Shown here piece after piece: positions 19,502 through 28,760 of a DNA stretch of 64,000 nucleotides (position 1 is its first letter; each line of letters begins with the position of its first letter). The notes under the pieces were generated by a model. The model searched no databases. It was not told the DNA's origin and saw only the letters and a list, made by a program, of their open reading frames with translations. The stretch is from Algoriphagus formosus (lineage in GTDB: Bacteria; Bacteroidota; Bacteroidia; Cytophagales; Cyclobacteriaceae): NCBI RefSeq assembly GCF_002807035.1, contig NZ_NIUC01000001.1, positions 1,054,001 through 1,118,000 of the forward strand, in the 5' to 3' direction. Made by a program: the position numbers and the translations under genes.

Positions 19502-19535
19502 GACAAATTACCGTATATTAAAGGACAAATTACCG
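19502..19535 (+). promoter_or_regulatory. Candidate operator of the Xre/RES pair
   Basis: GACAAATTACCG occurs twice, at 19502-19513 and 19524-19535, exactly 22 bp apart (two helical turns) and ending 9 bp before the antitoxin ATG. Spacing and position suit autorepression by the antitoxin. Confidence 0.6.
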
Positions 19536-19544
19536 ATAAATGAG

Positions 19545-20006
19545 ATGCCTAAGAAAAAATCCAAAGTAAGCGAGCCGGCAATGGCATTTTATGAAAAAGC
19601 AAAAATGAACGTTGAAGACATTCTCCGGCTCGATTTGGCTGATTTAGACGAGCCACTCACCCGACTAGAAACTTTCCGCAACGGCCTAAACAAAAGCTCC
19701 TTCGAAAGCTTCAAGGTACTTTCCGGTCTTGACTATGAGACTTTGGCAGATGCATTGGGTGTCTCAGCCAAGACCCTGCAGCGCAAAGAAGTATTTGATA
19801 CGGGGCAGTCAGAAAGGCTCTATCAGCTGGCTGACCTGTACGCGACCGGAATCAATTACTTCGGCAGAGACGGGTTCCGTCGGTGGATGGAGCAGCCACT
19901 TTTCACACTGAACAACCGAATCCCTCGAGATTTGATCGATGTGTCCGAAGGAATAGAGCTCCTCAAGACAGAGATCAAGCGACTTCAACATGGCATCGCT
20001 ATCTAG
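19545..20006 (+). CDS. Xre/MbcA/ParS-type antitoxin of a RES toxin-antitoxin system
   Basis: The 153-aa protein has a central helix-turn-helix (SGLDYETLADALGVSAKTLQR) and a C-terminal DUF2384 toxin-binding domain (GRDGFRRWMEQPLFTLNNRI, ending in LIDVSEGIELLKTEIKRLQHG). It should bind the RES toxin and repress its own promoter. The toxin gene starts 3 bp after its stop codon. Antitoxin-first order, tight spacing and repeated operator-like sequence upstream are all typical of a type II system. Confidence 0.94.
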   Translation: MPKKKSKVSEPAMAFYEKAKMNVEDILRLDLADLDEPLTRLETFRNGLNKSSFESFKVLSGLDYETLADALGVSAKTLQRKEVFDTGQSERLYQLADLYATGINYFGRDGFRRWMEQPLFTLNNRIPRDLIDVSEGIELLKTEIKRLQHGIAI

Positions 20007-20009
20007 TCA

Positions 20010-20468
20010 ATGAATGTCTATAGAATAGCACTAAATGAGTACTGCGACCTAAGCGGAGAGGGTGCCAAAAGATACGGAGGCAGATGGAATCACGTGGGTA
20101 CACCGGCAATCTATGCAGGAGGAAGTATTTCAGTGTCTCTTTTAGAAAGGCTAACCATTGACTCCGAATTATTTACATCGGAGCGCTACAAATTGTATAG
20201 TGTAATGGAAATCCATCTACCGGAAAAATTAATTTATCATGTAAATCGAAAGGACTTACCAGAAAACTGGCATCAAATACCAGCGCCAAAATCAACAAAA
20301 GATCTGGGTTCCTCACTTCTGAATTCACCCAAGCTCTGTTTTTCCATTCCTTCGATTTTAGATCCCTCATCATTGAATTTTGTAATCAACCCCCTTTCGA
20401 AAGATTTTCACCTAATTGAATCAAAAACATATCCATTGAGTCTAGACCCAAGGATATTACGTGATTGA
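20010..20468 (+). CDS. RES-domain toxin (NAD-degrading)
   Basis: The 152-aa protein is one RES domain: MNVYRIA at the N-terminus, then GEGAKRYGGRWNHVGTPAIYA and SVSLLERL, which contain the family's conserved Arg, Tyr and Glu residues. Characterised members (MbcT, the Pseudomonas putida RES protein) deplete NAD+ and stop growth. The C-terminal region LGSSLLNSPKLCFSIPS matches the usual WLxSxxSxxLxVPS segment. The domain looks intact, so it is probably active when not bound by the antitoxin encoded 3 bp upstream. Confidence 0.94.
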   Translation: MNVYRIALNEYCDLSGEGAKRYGGRWNHVGTPAIYAGGSISVSLLERLTIDSELFTSERYKLYSVMEIHLPEKLIYHVNRKDLPENWHQIPAPKSTKDLGSSLLNSPKLCFSIPSILDPSSLNFVINPLSKDFHLIESKTYPLSLDPRILRD

Positions 20469-20650
20469 AGATTAATGAACCGTTTTAAGTTATCTGAAAA
20501 TTTATCCTATTGACCATTGAATTTTTCCATCTCATATTTTGATTTTTTTAAGACACTTTTTTGCTTAAAGCTCTATTTTTACTTTTCCAAAACAGGTAAA
20601 ATTGACTAGATTGTCAATGAAAATTAGCCTGATAAGTCTATTCTTTTTAT

Positions 20651-22861
20651 ATGCGTAGCCATCCTTCCCGACAGCAGTCAGTAGTATTTTTTTCTGATAT
20701 CGTAGGCTATACACGTCTCATGGGCGAAGATGAAGATCGGGCCTTTGAGCTCATGAAGCAGAATCTTGAGATTCATCAAGACATCTTAAGCCGATACAAT
20801 GGTCAGATAATCAAAGAATTAGGCGATGGAATCTTAGCTACTTTCCAGACTGTGGAGGAGGCACTGAATGCAAGTTTGGCGATTCAATCCCGTTTGGAAA
20901 GTGAAGCTGCAATCAAGATTAGAATAGGCCTTCATTGCGGAGAAATCATCTTTGATCAAGGGGATGTATTCGGTGATGCAGTCAATATTGCCGCACGTAT
21001 TCAGGGAATTGGTATGCCTACCTGCGTCCTATTTTCCTCCAAAGTACTTGAGCAAATACCTGCCGACACAAGCTTTTCATGGGTAAAACTAGGTGGGTTT
21101 TCGCTTAAAAATGTTAAAAATTCGGTCGAACTCTATGCACTGAGTAATCCTCCTGTAGTAGTACCGAAGCGCGCGGAAATCATCAAAAATATCCGCTATC
21201 AAGAGCGTAGCCCTTGGAAACTTTGGGCAGCGGTAGCAATCATTGTAGCATTGACAATCACTTTGATCTATTCATTTCTCAATAATACTTCGGTCTGGGA
21301 GAAAGAGAAATCTGTTGCAGTGCTCCCTTTTACCAATATCACCGTTAATTCAGACCAAGAGTTTTTTGCCGAAGGCCTTACAGAAGATATTATCAGCCAA
21401 GTATCGAAAATTGAAAGTATCAAGGTCATCAGTAAGGATGCTGTAGAAGGATTCAAAGGAGATAAATTACCCTTGGACTCTGTAGCAAAAGTACTTGACG
21501 TCACCACTGTACTAAAAGGAAGTGTCCAATGGATTGCTGATAAAATCCGGATCAATGTTCAATTGATTGACCCCGCCGAGAACCGAAATCTTTGGGCTGA
21601 AACCTATAACAGGGATGCATCGGACATATTCAAAGTGCAAGCGGATATCGCCACCGAAATAGCCCGGGTTCTCAACAGTAGCCTTAGCTCGGAAGAACGA
21701 AGTCAACTTTCCAAAACTCAGACAAGCAGTTTTGACGCCTATGAACTTCACTTGAAGGGCCGTGAACTCTATTCTAACTATAGCCGGGAATCCATATGGG
21801 AGGCTATCGATTACTACAAACAAGCCATTGAAATTGACCCAAATTATGCACTTGCCTACGCAAGCCTTGCTGATAGTTATGCCCAACTGATTTATTTCAG
21901 TGAAGGAGATCAGTGGCTAGATTCAAGCATGGAAGCAAGCGCAAAGGCTTTAGCCCTTGACCCTTATCTTGCTGAAGGCTTCAAAGCCCAAGGAAATGTA
22001 TATTACTACAAAGGACAAAGTGAATACGCAAAGATCTCCTTTGAAAAAGCCATTGTTTTAAATCCAAATTTGAGTTCAGCCATTGGTAACTTAGCGACGG
22101 TTTACTTTGTCAGCGGAAACCTTCCGGAAGCACTCAAACTTCAGCTTAAATCGGCAACTTTAAATCCAACAAACTTCCTTCCCTATCAGATTTCAGGCTG
22201 GATTTATCGGGTATTAGACCAATTTGAGGAATCTGAAGTTTGGTTGAATCGATCTCTAGACATACTTCCTGACCCTGTGACTATTGAGCAACTTGCCTTT
22301 ATAGAGATCGAAAAAGGAGATAATGAAAAAGCTTTGTCGCTTATCAGTGATATTTTCGAAAATCAAAAAGATAGTACTGCACTAGACTATACCGTAGCAG
22401 GGACGATTGCCTTTTTTGCTGAAAGCGATGAGATCGCACGAATGTATTTGGAGAAAAGCATTGAAAAAACACCTGCATCTCTTCAGGATGAGTATTTCAC
22501 CTCTCCTATTCTTCTTGCTTACATTTTGGCACAATCAGGCGAGCGGCTGGAGTCAAATACTTTAGTAGAGCAGGGTATCCAAATCCGCGAAGATGCAATT
22601 GAAAACTATGGGGATGACTTTAATTTATTTTTGGATTTAGCCCAACTTTATGCGATTAAGGGCAGCAAATCGGAGTCAGTTGCTTATCTCGCCTTGGCAG
22701 AAGAAAAGGGAATGCGAGATGATTTTTACATCACTCACAATCCCATTTTCAAAAGGTATCTGAAAGACCCGACTATCCTTTCAGTATTATCTAAAATTGA
22801 CAAGTCACGAATTCAAGCCAATCAAGAGCTGCAGTCTAACGACCTGCTACGGAGTAGGTAG
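20651..22861 (+). CDS. Class III adenylate cyclase fused to TolB-like and TPR domains
   Basis: The 736-aa protein has a cytoplasmic N-terminal cyclase domain (residues about 8-175). It carries metal-binding D16 (FFSDIVGYT) and D59 (ELGDG), adenine-selecting K55 and D109, and transition-state N112 and R116 (VFGDAVNIAARI), so ATP is the likely substrate. A membrane helix (LWAAVAIIVALTITLIYSFL, about 195-215) is followed by a TolB/FlgO-like segment (VAVLPFTNITVNSDQEFFAEGL) and at least five TPRs. The product would be an outside-sensing cAMP producer. Its last 26 bp overlap the 3' end of the convergent subtilase gene. Confidence 0.93.
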   Translation: MRSHPSRQQSVVFFSDIVGYTRLMGEDEDRAFELMKQNLEIHQDILSRYNGQIIKELGDGILATFQTVEEALNASLAIQSRLESEAAIKIRIGLHCGEIIFDQGDVFGDAVNIAARIQGIGMPTCVLFSSKVLEQIPADTSFSWVKLGGFSLKNVKNSVELYALSNPPVVVPKRAEIIKNIRYQERSPWKLWAAVAIIVALTITLIYSFLNNTSVWEKEKSVAVLPFTNITVNSDQEFFAEGLTEDIISQVSKIESIKVISKDAVEGFKGDKLPLDSVAKVLDVTTVLKGSVQWIADKIRINVQLIDPAENRNLWAETYNRDASDIFKVQADIATEIARVLNSSLSSEERSQLSKTQTSSFDAYELHLKGRELYSNYSRESIWEAIDYYKQAIEIDPNYALAYASLADSYAQLIYFSEGDQWLDSSMEASAKALALDPYLAEGFKAQGNVYYYKGQSEYAKISFEKAIVLNPNLSSAIGNLATVYFVSGNLPEALKLQLKSATLNPTNFLPYQISGWIYRVLDQFEESEVWLNRSLDILPDPVTIEQLAFIEIEKGDNEKALSLISDIFENQKDSTALDYTVAGTIAFFAESDEIARMYLEKSIEKTPASLQDEYFTSPILLAYILAQSGERLESNTLVEQGIQIREDAIENYGDDFNLFLDLAQLYAIKGSKSESVAYLALAEEKGMRDDFYITHNPIFKRYLKDPTILSVLSKIDKSRIQANQELQSNDLLRSR

Positions 22862-24065
22862 CCCCACCGCAATTAATCTGTTGAATAGCTCTTGGCGGAC
22901 CTCCATTGGAATGAATCAAACCCGCTACCAAAGCGCAAGCCATGGAAGTTCCAGACATTACGTTGTATGCATTTCCCGGAAAGGTAGATACTAAATTGGC
23001 ACCAGGAGCAAGCCAGTCAATCGGTGGTGCTCCAGCATTCGAAAAGCCTGAGCAAGACAAAAACCCTGTCTCAGAAAAGTCCACCGAACCTACAGTGAAG
23101 ACATTTTTCCCACTTATACAACCCGGTAGATTGGATCCGGCACTTTGACCTTCATTTCCAGCAGACATTACCACAAAGATTCCTTTTTCGCCTAGATCCA
23201 AAATGATATCGCGAAGGAATGGTTCTGAATTTTGACAATTCACCACCCCCGATTCTCCTAGACTCATCATCACCACATCGCCTGGTACGGCAAACTTTTC
23301 GATATGATTCAGAGCCAAGACGAGATTGGACCATGATCCGACACCGTTTCGATCTAAAACCTTTACAGGGATCACTTCAGCTCCGGCAGACATTCCGGTA
23401 ATTCCGGGATTCCCCCTGCCAAAACCAGCCGCTAGACCAGCTACGTGGGTTCCGTGTCCTGCAAAATCCTCAAACGGGCTTTCTCCATCTATAAATGAAA
23501 CTGCTACTCTTGGATTTCTAGTCACACGAAGATCTCTATGCCGAGCATCAATTCCTGAGTCCAATATCCAAATAGAGCTACGATTGTTGGTTCCTCTTTC
23601 AGATCCGCCCATCAAACCAACAGCTATACTAGCTTTGGCAGCAGGGTCGTAAAACCAATCTGACCCAAATGACTCTCCCTGCATTCGGGGACGACCTTGC
23701 ATCCGAGGGCGGCCCTGCATCTGAAAGTCCTCAATAACCTGAGCCACAGACTCGTCAGACTCTAGCTCGCGAACCTCTTCACTACTCAAATCAGCAATAA
23801 ACCCGACCGCTCCATCCACAAATCTTTTGGCATTTCCCCGTGACCCTACTCCCTTTCTATCCATGTATCCACGGAGCTTTTCGAGTTTGGCAGACCGAAC
23901 TGTCTCATTTCTCCTCTCCTGACGCTCCCGATCGGTATCCCTTGTTTGCACTTTTCGCACGGGTTGCTCGAAACTATCTTTCAATACAACTATGTATCGC
24001 TTGCCTTGGCCATAACTCCAAGTGGAGAAGAATACCAAAAAGATTACAAAAATCACTTTTTTCAT
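22836..24065 (-). CDS. Secreted subtilisin-like (S8) serine protease with MQGRPR repeats
   Basis: The protein of about 409 aa has a signal peptide (VIFVIFLVFFSTWSYGQ), an I9-like prodomain with RYIVVLKDSF, and a catalytic domain with Asp in WILDSGID, His in GHGTHVAGLAA, oxyanion Asn in SAGNEG and nucleophile in SGTSMACALVAG. Between prodomain and protease is a short tandem repeat, MQGRPRMQGRPRMQG, followed by the FYDPAAKASI linker. ATG at 24065 gives a clean signal peptide; the upstream ATG adds four residues. The C-terminus ends soon after the nucleophile helix, in CGGATYSVAGR. A paralogue lies 76 bp upstream on the same strand. Confidence 0.93.
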   Translation of the reverse strand: MKKVIFVIFLVFFSTWSYGQGKRYIVVLKDSFEQPVRKVQTRDTDRERQERRNETVRSAKLEKLRGYMDRKGVGSRGNAKRFVDGAVGFIADLSSEEVRELESDESVAQVIEDFQMQGRPRMQGRPRMQGESFGSDWFYDPAAKASIAVGLMGGSERGTNNRSSIWILDSGIDARHRDLRVTRNPRVAVSFIDGESPFEDFAGHGTHVAGLAAGFGRGNPGITGMSAGAEVIPVKVLDRNGVGSWSNLVLALNHIEKFAVPGDVVMMSLGESGVVNCQNSEPFLRDIILDLGEKGIFVVMSAGNEGQSAGSNLPGCISGKNVFTVGSVDFSETGFLSCSGFSNAGAPPIDWLAPGANLVSTFPGNAYNVMSGTSMACALVAGLIHSNGGPPRAIQQINCGGATYSVAGR

Positions 24066-24141
24066 TTCGCATTGCATTTTTTACAGTTCTAACATAGGAA
24101 ATTTTATCTGACCAAAAAATTTAAAACAAAATTTTGTAACA

Positions 24142-25500
24142 CTACCTAACCTTCGCAATAGGATACGGTGGATTATTACCTGAAGCGTCCGGTCCCCTAA
24201 GCACTGTTCCCAAGGTATCAAAACTGCTTCCATGATATAATATTCCAGAGAAAATCGCCGCTGAAAAGGACGTACCCGATACCACTGCATAAGAGGACTT
24301 CGGCGCTGTGGTAAAAATGTATTCTCCCGGTTCGATATAATCGACGGTAGGAATATTATAATTGGAAAAGAATGAAAATAACCGCTCATTCTGCCCATTA
24401 GTCGGATTATAATAATAACCGTAGGAGGCAATGGTATGAGCTAAATCACTGGTTATGATTAAGCCTCCAGGGAGGTTTCTGGTTGATAATTCAGCATCAT
24501 TTCCAGCAGACATGACAACGTGGATGTTCCTGTTTAGAATTCTATTTATCTTCCTTTCAAGTCTTGCTAATTTTCTTTGCACAGACGATTGATTAGCCAT
24601 GGAATCATCAATAGAAAAACCTAGGCTTAAATTGGCAATATCCCCTGGCTTAGCTTTATTAGATACATGCTCTAGGGCATTAAATAATTTAGCAAAAGAA
24701 GAATTACCTCTTCCATTAAATATTTTTACGCTAACCATCCGCGCTCTTGGGAAAACCCCATTCATTCCATAATTGTCAGTCGAAGATGAAGACTTCGCAC
24801 CGATAATCCCTGCTATCTGAGTTCCATGGCCATGCTTATCTAAAAATGGATTTTGTTTTGTTGTGTCTTTTCTTGAGAAATCCCTGGAAAGGTTAATATC
24901 CCGTTGTCTGAATCTTATATCCTGGTGAGATGAGTCTATTCCCGAGTCAATTATCCATACCCTCGTTGTAGGAATTGGGGTAACGTCCTGTCCACCACCT
25001 ATTTCTTCAATAAAAATACTAGTCTGAGCCGTTGCATCGTATCGCATTTGATCTTGCATCATGGGACGCCTTCCCTGTGGAATCAAAGCAGACTGCATCA
25101 TGGGGCGTCTTCCCTGTAGATTAATATCCACTTCCACCTCGAAATTTTGGGCTGAAGCCTCCGATTGGAAGCTTTTGACCTGCCGATCTGTCAAATTTTC
25201 CAGATGGACTGAAATCTCGTCATAGACTCTAACATAAATATCATCCTGTGGAATATTCGGTTCAATGTCAATAATTATTTGGCGAATCGAATCTTCCAAG
25301 GATGTTAAAACCTTTTCAAACTCAACCGAATCTAAATCAAGTATTCCCTGCCTATCTGCTAAAGGAGTTATTCCAGAATCTTCGTTGAAAACAATTTCAT
25401 AACTGTTTTCTTCCAGTGTTTTAGATTCAACAAGTGGATCTTTTTCATTCTGGCAGGAAAAGCCCAAGAAAAGGACTGAAATTAAAATTAGGTTTCTCAT
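24142..25500 (-). CDS. Subtilisin-like (S8) lipoprotein protease with QGRRPMMQ repeats
   Basis: The 452-aa protein begins with a lipoprotein signal (ILISVLFLGFSC), so it is probably membrane-anchored. The prodomain (about 30-145) is followed by two copies of QGRRPMMQ separated by SALIP. The S8 domain has Asp in VWIIDSGID, His in HGHGTQIAGIIG, Asn in MSAGNDAE and Ser in SGTSFSAAIFSG. It is the first gene of a tandem pair with the secreted subtilase. The motif RYDATAQTSIFIEE corresponds to FYDPAAKASIAVGL in the neighbour, indicating duplication and divergence. The substrate is unknown. Confidence 0.92.
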   Translation of the reverse strand: MRNLILISVLFLGFSCQNEKDPLVESKTLEENSYEIVFNEDSGITPLADRQGILDLDSVEFEKVLTSLEDSIRQIIIDIEPNIPQDDIYVRVYDEISVHLENLTDRQVKSFQSEASAQNFEVEVDINLQGRRPMMQSALIPQGRRPMMQDQMRYDATAQTSIFIEEIGGGQDVTPIPTTRVWIIDSGIDSSHQDIRFRQRDINLSRDFSRKDTTKQNPFLDKHGHGTQIAGIIGAKSSSSTDNYGMNGVFPRARMVSVKIFNGRGNSSFAKLFNALEHVSNKAKPGDIANLSLGFSIDDSMANQSSVQRKLARLERKINRILNRNIHVVMSAGNDAELSTRNLPGGLIITSDLAHTIASYGYYYNPTNGQNERLFSFFSNYNIPTVDYIEPGEYIFTTAPKSSYAVVSGTSFSAAIFSGILYHGSSFDTLGTVLRGPDASGNNPPYPIAKVR

Positions 25501-25596
25501 TTCATTAAAAGTTTACAGGTTAAAAATCAGGTCATTACAGGATCAATGTATAAAAAAAATTCAATAAATCTAAAATAAAATCAATCGATTAATTTA

Positions 25597-26478
25597 TCAA
25601 TCAGGATGCTTTAGCATAGCTCTGTATTCCTCAAGCTTAGCCTTGATTGCATCATCCAATTCAGGCTCTGCGATTCCTTTCAGTTGTTTGACTGTCTCAT
25701 GTATCACCTTTGCGACCAAAACTCTTGCCGTCTCCTTATTATCAGCCGGAATCACATACCATGGCGCATGAGGAAGTGAGGTTTCCCGGATAGCTTCCTC
25801 ATAGCAAGCTTGATACTTATCCCACAGCGCTCGCTCTTCCAGATCTCCCGGCGAAAACTTCCAGTTGTGTTTTTCTTTTTCAAGCCTCCTGAGTAATCGC
25901 TTTCGCTGCTCCTCCTTGCTAAGGTTTAGAAAAAACTTCAAAATGATGGTTCCATTTTCGACCACATGCTTTTCAAAATTCCGGATTTGCTCAAATCGTT
26001 TTACCCAAAAATCATCGGTAATGTCCTCCACCTTTTCGATACCAGGAATATTTTCGGCTAGAATATACTCTGGATGAACCCTTGTCACTAAGACATTTTC
26101 ATAGTGAGTACGATTGAATACTGCATATTTTCCACGCTCAGGAAGAGCCAAATAATGCCTCCAAAGGTAATCATGTCTTAATTCCTTTGATGAAGGCGTT
26201 TTGAAACTATGAACGACCACTCCCCGCGGGTTAAATTCCTGAAACACCTCTCTGATTAGGCTATCCTTTCCAGCTGTATCCATTCCCTGAAGGCAGATGA
26301 GAACCCCATATTTTCCATGGGCATACATAATATCCTGATGCTTGCTAAGATCTTCACGGAGATCATTCAGCTTCTTTTTCTTTTTAGCTTCGGAGGTTTC
26401 GAGATCTATAAAAGTCGGGTAGTTAGCTAATTGAAAATCAGACCCTGCCAGCAAATTTTTAATAGGAATATTCTTCAT
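25597..26478 (-). CDS. ppk2: Polyphosphate kinase 2 family (polyphosphate:nucleotide phosphotransferase)
   Basis: The 293-aa protein is a one-domain PPK2. It has the Walker A-like GMDTAGKDSLIREVF, the following FKTPSSKELRHDYLWR lid region and FNRTHYENVLVTRVHPE with the Walker B Asp replaced as is typical of the family. It should transfer phosphate between polyphosphate and nucleotides in the cytoplasm. The single-domain size and motif spacing resemble the class that phosphorylates AMP or ADP, but specificity cannot be settled by eye. It is transcribed divergently from the membrane acetyltransferase gene. Confidence 0.93.
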   Translation of the reverse strand: MKNIPIKNLLAGSDFQLANYPTFIDLETSEAKKKKKLNDLREDLSKHQDIMYAHGKYGVLICLQGMDTAGKDSLIREVFQEFNPRGVVVHSFKTPSSKELRHDYLWRHYLALPERGKYAVFNRTHYENVLVTRVHPEYILAENIPGIEKVEDITDDFWVKRFEQIRNFEKHVVENGTIILKFFLNLSKEEQRKRLLRRLEKEKHNWKFSPGDLEERALWDKYQACYEEAIRETSLPHAPWYVIPADNKETARVLVAKVIHETVKQLKGIAEPELDDAIKAKLEEYRAMLKHPD

Positions 26479-26581
26479 GGGCTTAAATAGAAGTAATAAA
26501 AGTTTGATTTTAAGTGAAAAACAAGATAATATTTTAACTTGGAATGAAAATCAATCAACCAAAAATTCGCCCAAAATCACT

Positions 26582-27727
26582 ATGACTGAAATTCCTATTC
26601 GTACGGGTCTCGGACAGCGCTATCTAGCTTTGGATGTTCTACGTGGAATGACCATTGCTTTTATGATTATTGTAAATACTCCAGGCAGTTGGTCTCACCT
26701 CTATGCCCCTTTGGCTCATGCAGATTGGCATGGCTTTACACCCACAGACCTTGTTTTTCCTACATTTCTATTTGTAGTAGGAAATGCTATGAGCTTTTCT
26801 ATGAAAAAGCTATCCGAAATGTCAAAGGGAGCCTTTTTCAGGAAAGTTGGCAAGCGAGCATTCTTAATTTTCCTGATTGGATGGTTGCTAAACGCCTTTC
26901 CTTTTTTCGATTACAATGAATCTGGGGGGATCGAATTTATCACGCTCACTGAAGTTCGATTCTTTGGGGTATTGCAGCGGATTGCACTTGCATATTTCTT
27001 CGCCGCCTTGATCCTTTATTTTGGAGGTATCCGAGGCGGGTGGATATATTCGATTGGGGCCTTGGTTTTATATTGGCCTATTTTATACTTCTTTGGCGAC
27101 CCAGCTGACCCTTATGGCCTTACCGGAAATGCAGCAATCAAACTAGATTTGGCGACCATTGGAGCAGATCGAATGTACATGGGTGAAGGCATTCCATTTG
27201 ACCCTGAAGGGATTCTCAGTACACTTACTTCCATTGTCAATGTCATCGCTGGCTATATAGTGGGCAAAATGATCCAAAAAAAGGGAAATACTCTTACTTC
27301 TGTCAGGACATTGCTAATCTTTGGTGTGATTTTGATCGCTGCCAGCTATTTGTGGGATTTAGCCTTTCCTATCAATAAGAAGATATGGACCAGTCCCTAT
27401 GTTCTTTTGACCGTAGGATGGGATTTGATCCTCTTAGCGGGACTAATCTTTCTTATTGAAATCAAAAACAAGATTTCTTGGACATATTTCTTTCAGGTTT
27501 TTGGGAGAAATCCACTCATTCTCTATGTACTCTCAGGCGTGGTGATTTCTATCTTCAGTATGATTCCTGTCGGAGATAGTAGCCTGAAGGGTTTTATTTA
27601 TGCAAATGCCTACACTAGTTGGCTAGGCCCAAAAAACGCTTCCTTTCTATTTGCAATCAGTTACATGCTTCTGATTTGGCTGATTGGATGGTGGATGGAT
27701 CGACGTAAAATTTATATCAAAGTTTAA
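26582..27727 (+). CDS. HGSNAT/DUF5009-type membrane acyltransferase
   Basis: The protein of about 381 aa has ten or so membrane helices. Its N-terminal signature LDVLRGMTIAFMIIVN, then THADWHG-like HADWHGFTPTDLVFPTFLFV with the conserved His, matches the heparan-alpha-glucosaminide N-acetyltransferase-like family (DUF5009). It probably acetylates a glycan amino group across the inner membrane. ATG at 26582 gives the usual N-terminus; an ATG at 26477 overlaps the start of ppk2 and adds 35 polar residues, so I reject it. An EEP hydrolase gene follows after 37 bp. Confidence 0.9.
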   Translation: MTEIPIRTGLGQRYLALDVLRGMTIAFMIIVNTPGSWSHLYAPLAHADWHGFTPTDLVFPTFLFVVGNAMSFSMKKLSEMSKGAFFRKVGKRAFLIFLIGWLLNAFPFFDYNESGGIEFITLTEVRFFGVLQRIALAYFFAALILYFGGIRGGWIYSIGALVLYWPILYFFGDPADPYGLTGNAAIKLDLATIGADRMYMGEGIPFDPEGILSTLTSIVNVIAGYIVGKMIQKKGNTLTSVRTLLIFGVILIAASYLWDLAFPINKKIWTSPYVLLTVGWDLILLAGLIFLIEIKNKISWTYFFQVFGRNPLILYVLSGVVISIFSMIPVGDSSLKGFIYANAYTSWLGPKNASFLFAISYMLLIWLIGWWMDRRKIYIKV

Positions 27728-27764
27728 GTCAAGCTTAGTTCAGATTTCATCAAACTCTTTTACC

Positions 27765-28757
27765 ATGGACTATCAAATTGGAGTTTACAATATCTATTGG
27801 ATGCGCGATCTTTTTGACAAAGATGGTAACCCCAAAACAAGCGGAGAAGAAAAACTTCGAAGTGAATGGATCGCAGAAATCATTTTAGCGATGGACCCGG
27901 ATTTTTTGGGAATCGTGGAAGGACCAAATACCTTGGTCAGCCAAACCAAAACTGCCAGTGCACAATTGGAACTTTGGACGCAGGAGTTTTTGCCAGGAAG
28001 CAATTATAAAGGCGTGCATGGCTTTCCTTCTCCTGGCCAGCAAGAACTATGCGCGATCTATAAAGCCGATCGGTTGAAAGTTCTTTTTACTCCAGAAACA
28101 GAGGCTGGAAAGCGATTTGACGAGCCATTTTTGATGGATACTACTGATCGCCTGATCAAGGAGCAGTATAAGCATTACCGACCTCCTTTAGAGTTGAGTA
28201 TTTTAGATACCGATGATTCCTTTATATCGAGAGTGATCGTAGCACATACCAAGTCTAAAGGGATTTTCGATAAGGTGGACTTTGCCAGATACGAACAACT
28301 TTCCAAGCGGGATAGACTTCGACTTTTTGCAGAATGCATGCATATCCGAGAGCGCGTAGATGGTTATTTAGAAAAAGGTGAGCAAACCATGGTCATGGGG
28401 GACATCAATGATGGTTTTGAGCTGGATTTTTATGAAAATAAATTCAGCAAAAGCGCGGTAGAACTGCTAATGGGTGACCCTTGGATTCCGGAGTTTATTC
28501 TCAAATCTGTACTTCCAAGACCTAAGCTGAATGCCTACGGCTGGAGTCCAAACTCCTCCAGATATCGAGATCGCATCACAGGAGATGAGTTCAATGTATT
28601 AATTGATCATATTCTTGTCAGTCAAGGACTTCCTTTCAAGAATGGAAAGGTATGGAATCCATATACGGAGAAAGACGACCCTCTGATCCAGTCGGTCAAA
28701 TTTCCCCTGATCAAAGCTTCTGATCATTTTCCGGTTTCATTTACTTTAACCCAATAA
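27765..28757 (+). CDS. Endonuclease/exonuclease/phosphatase-fold protein
   Basis: The protein of about 330 aa begins IGVYNIYWMRDLFDKDG and has the EEP-fold elements FLGIVEGPNT (metal-binding Glu), MVMGDINDGFE (the D-x-N catalytic pair) and the C-terminal ASDHFPVSFTL (Asp-His). It is a cytoplasmic metal-dependent phosphodiesterase or phosphatase; whether it acts on DNA, RNA or a lipid headgroup is unclear. ATG at 27765 is preferred over an ATG at 27684 within the preceding gene. It is followed after 3 bp by the DUF4287 fragment, which suggests an operon. Confidence 0.9.
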   Translation: MDYQIGVYNIYWMRDLFDKDGNPKTSGEEKLRSEWIAEIILAMDPDFLGIVEGPNTLVSQTKTASAQLELWTQEFLPGSNYKGVHGFPSPGQQELCAIYKADRLKVLFTPETEAGKRFDEPFLMDTTDRLIKEQYKHYRPPLELSILDTDDSFISRVIVAHTKSKGIFDKVDFARYEQLSKRDRLRLFAECMHIRERVDGYLEKGEQTMVMGDINDGFELDFYENKFSKSAVELLMGDPWIPEFILKSVLPRPKLNAYGWSPNSSRYRDRITGDEFNVLIDHILVSQGLPFKNGKVWNPYTEKDDPLIQSVKFPLIKASDHFPVSFTLTQ

Positions 28758-28760
28758 AAA

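Noticed and set aside
20602..20617. TTGAC-N6-GTCAA palindrome upstream of the cyclase gene
   Set aside because: Short and single; insufficient to call an operator.
26477..26581. Extended start of the membrane acetyltransferase gene
   Set aside because: The extra 35 residues are polar and overlap the ppk2 start; the family N-terminus begins at 26582.
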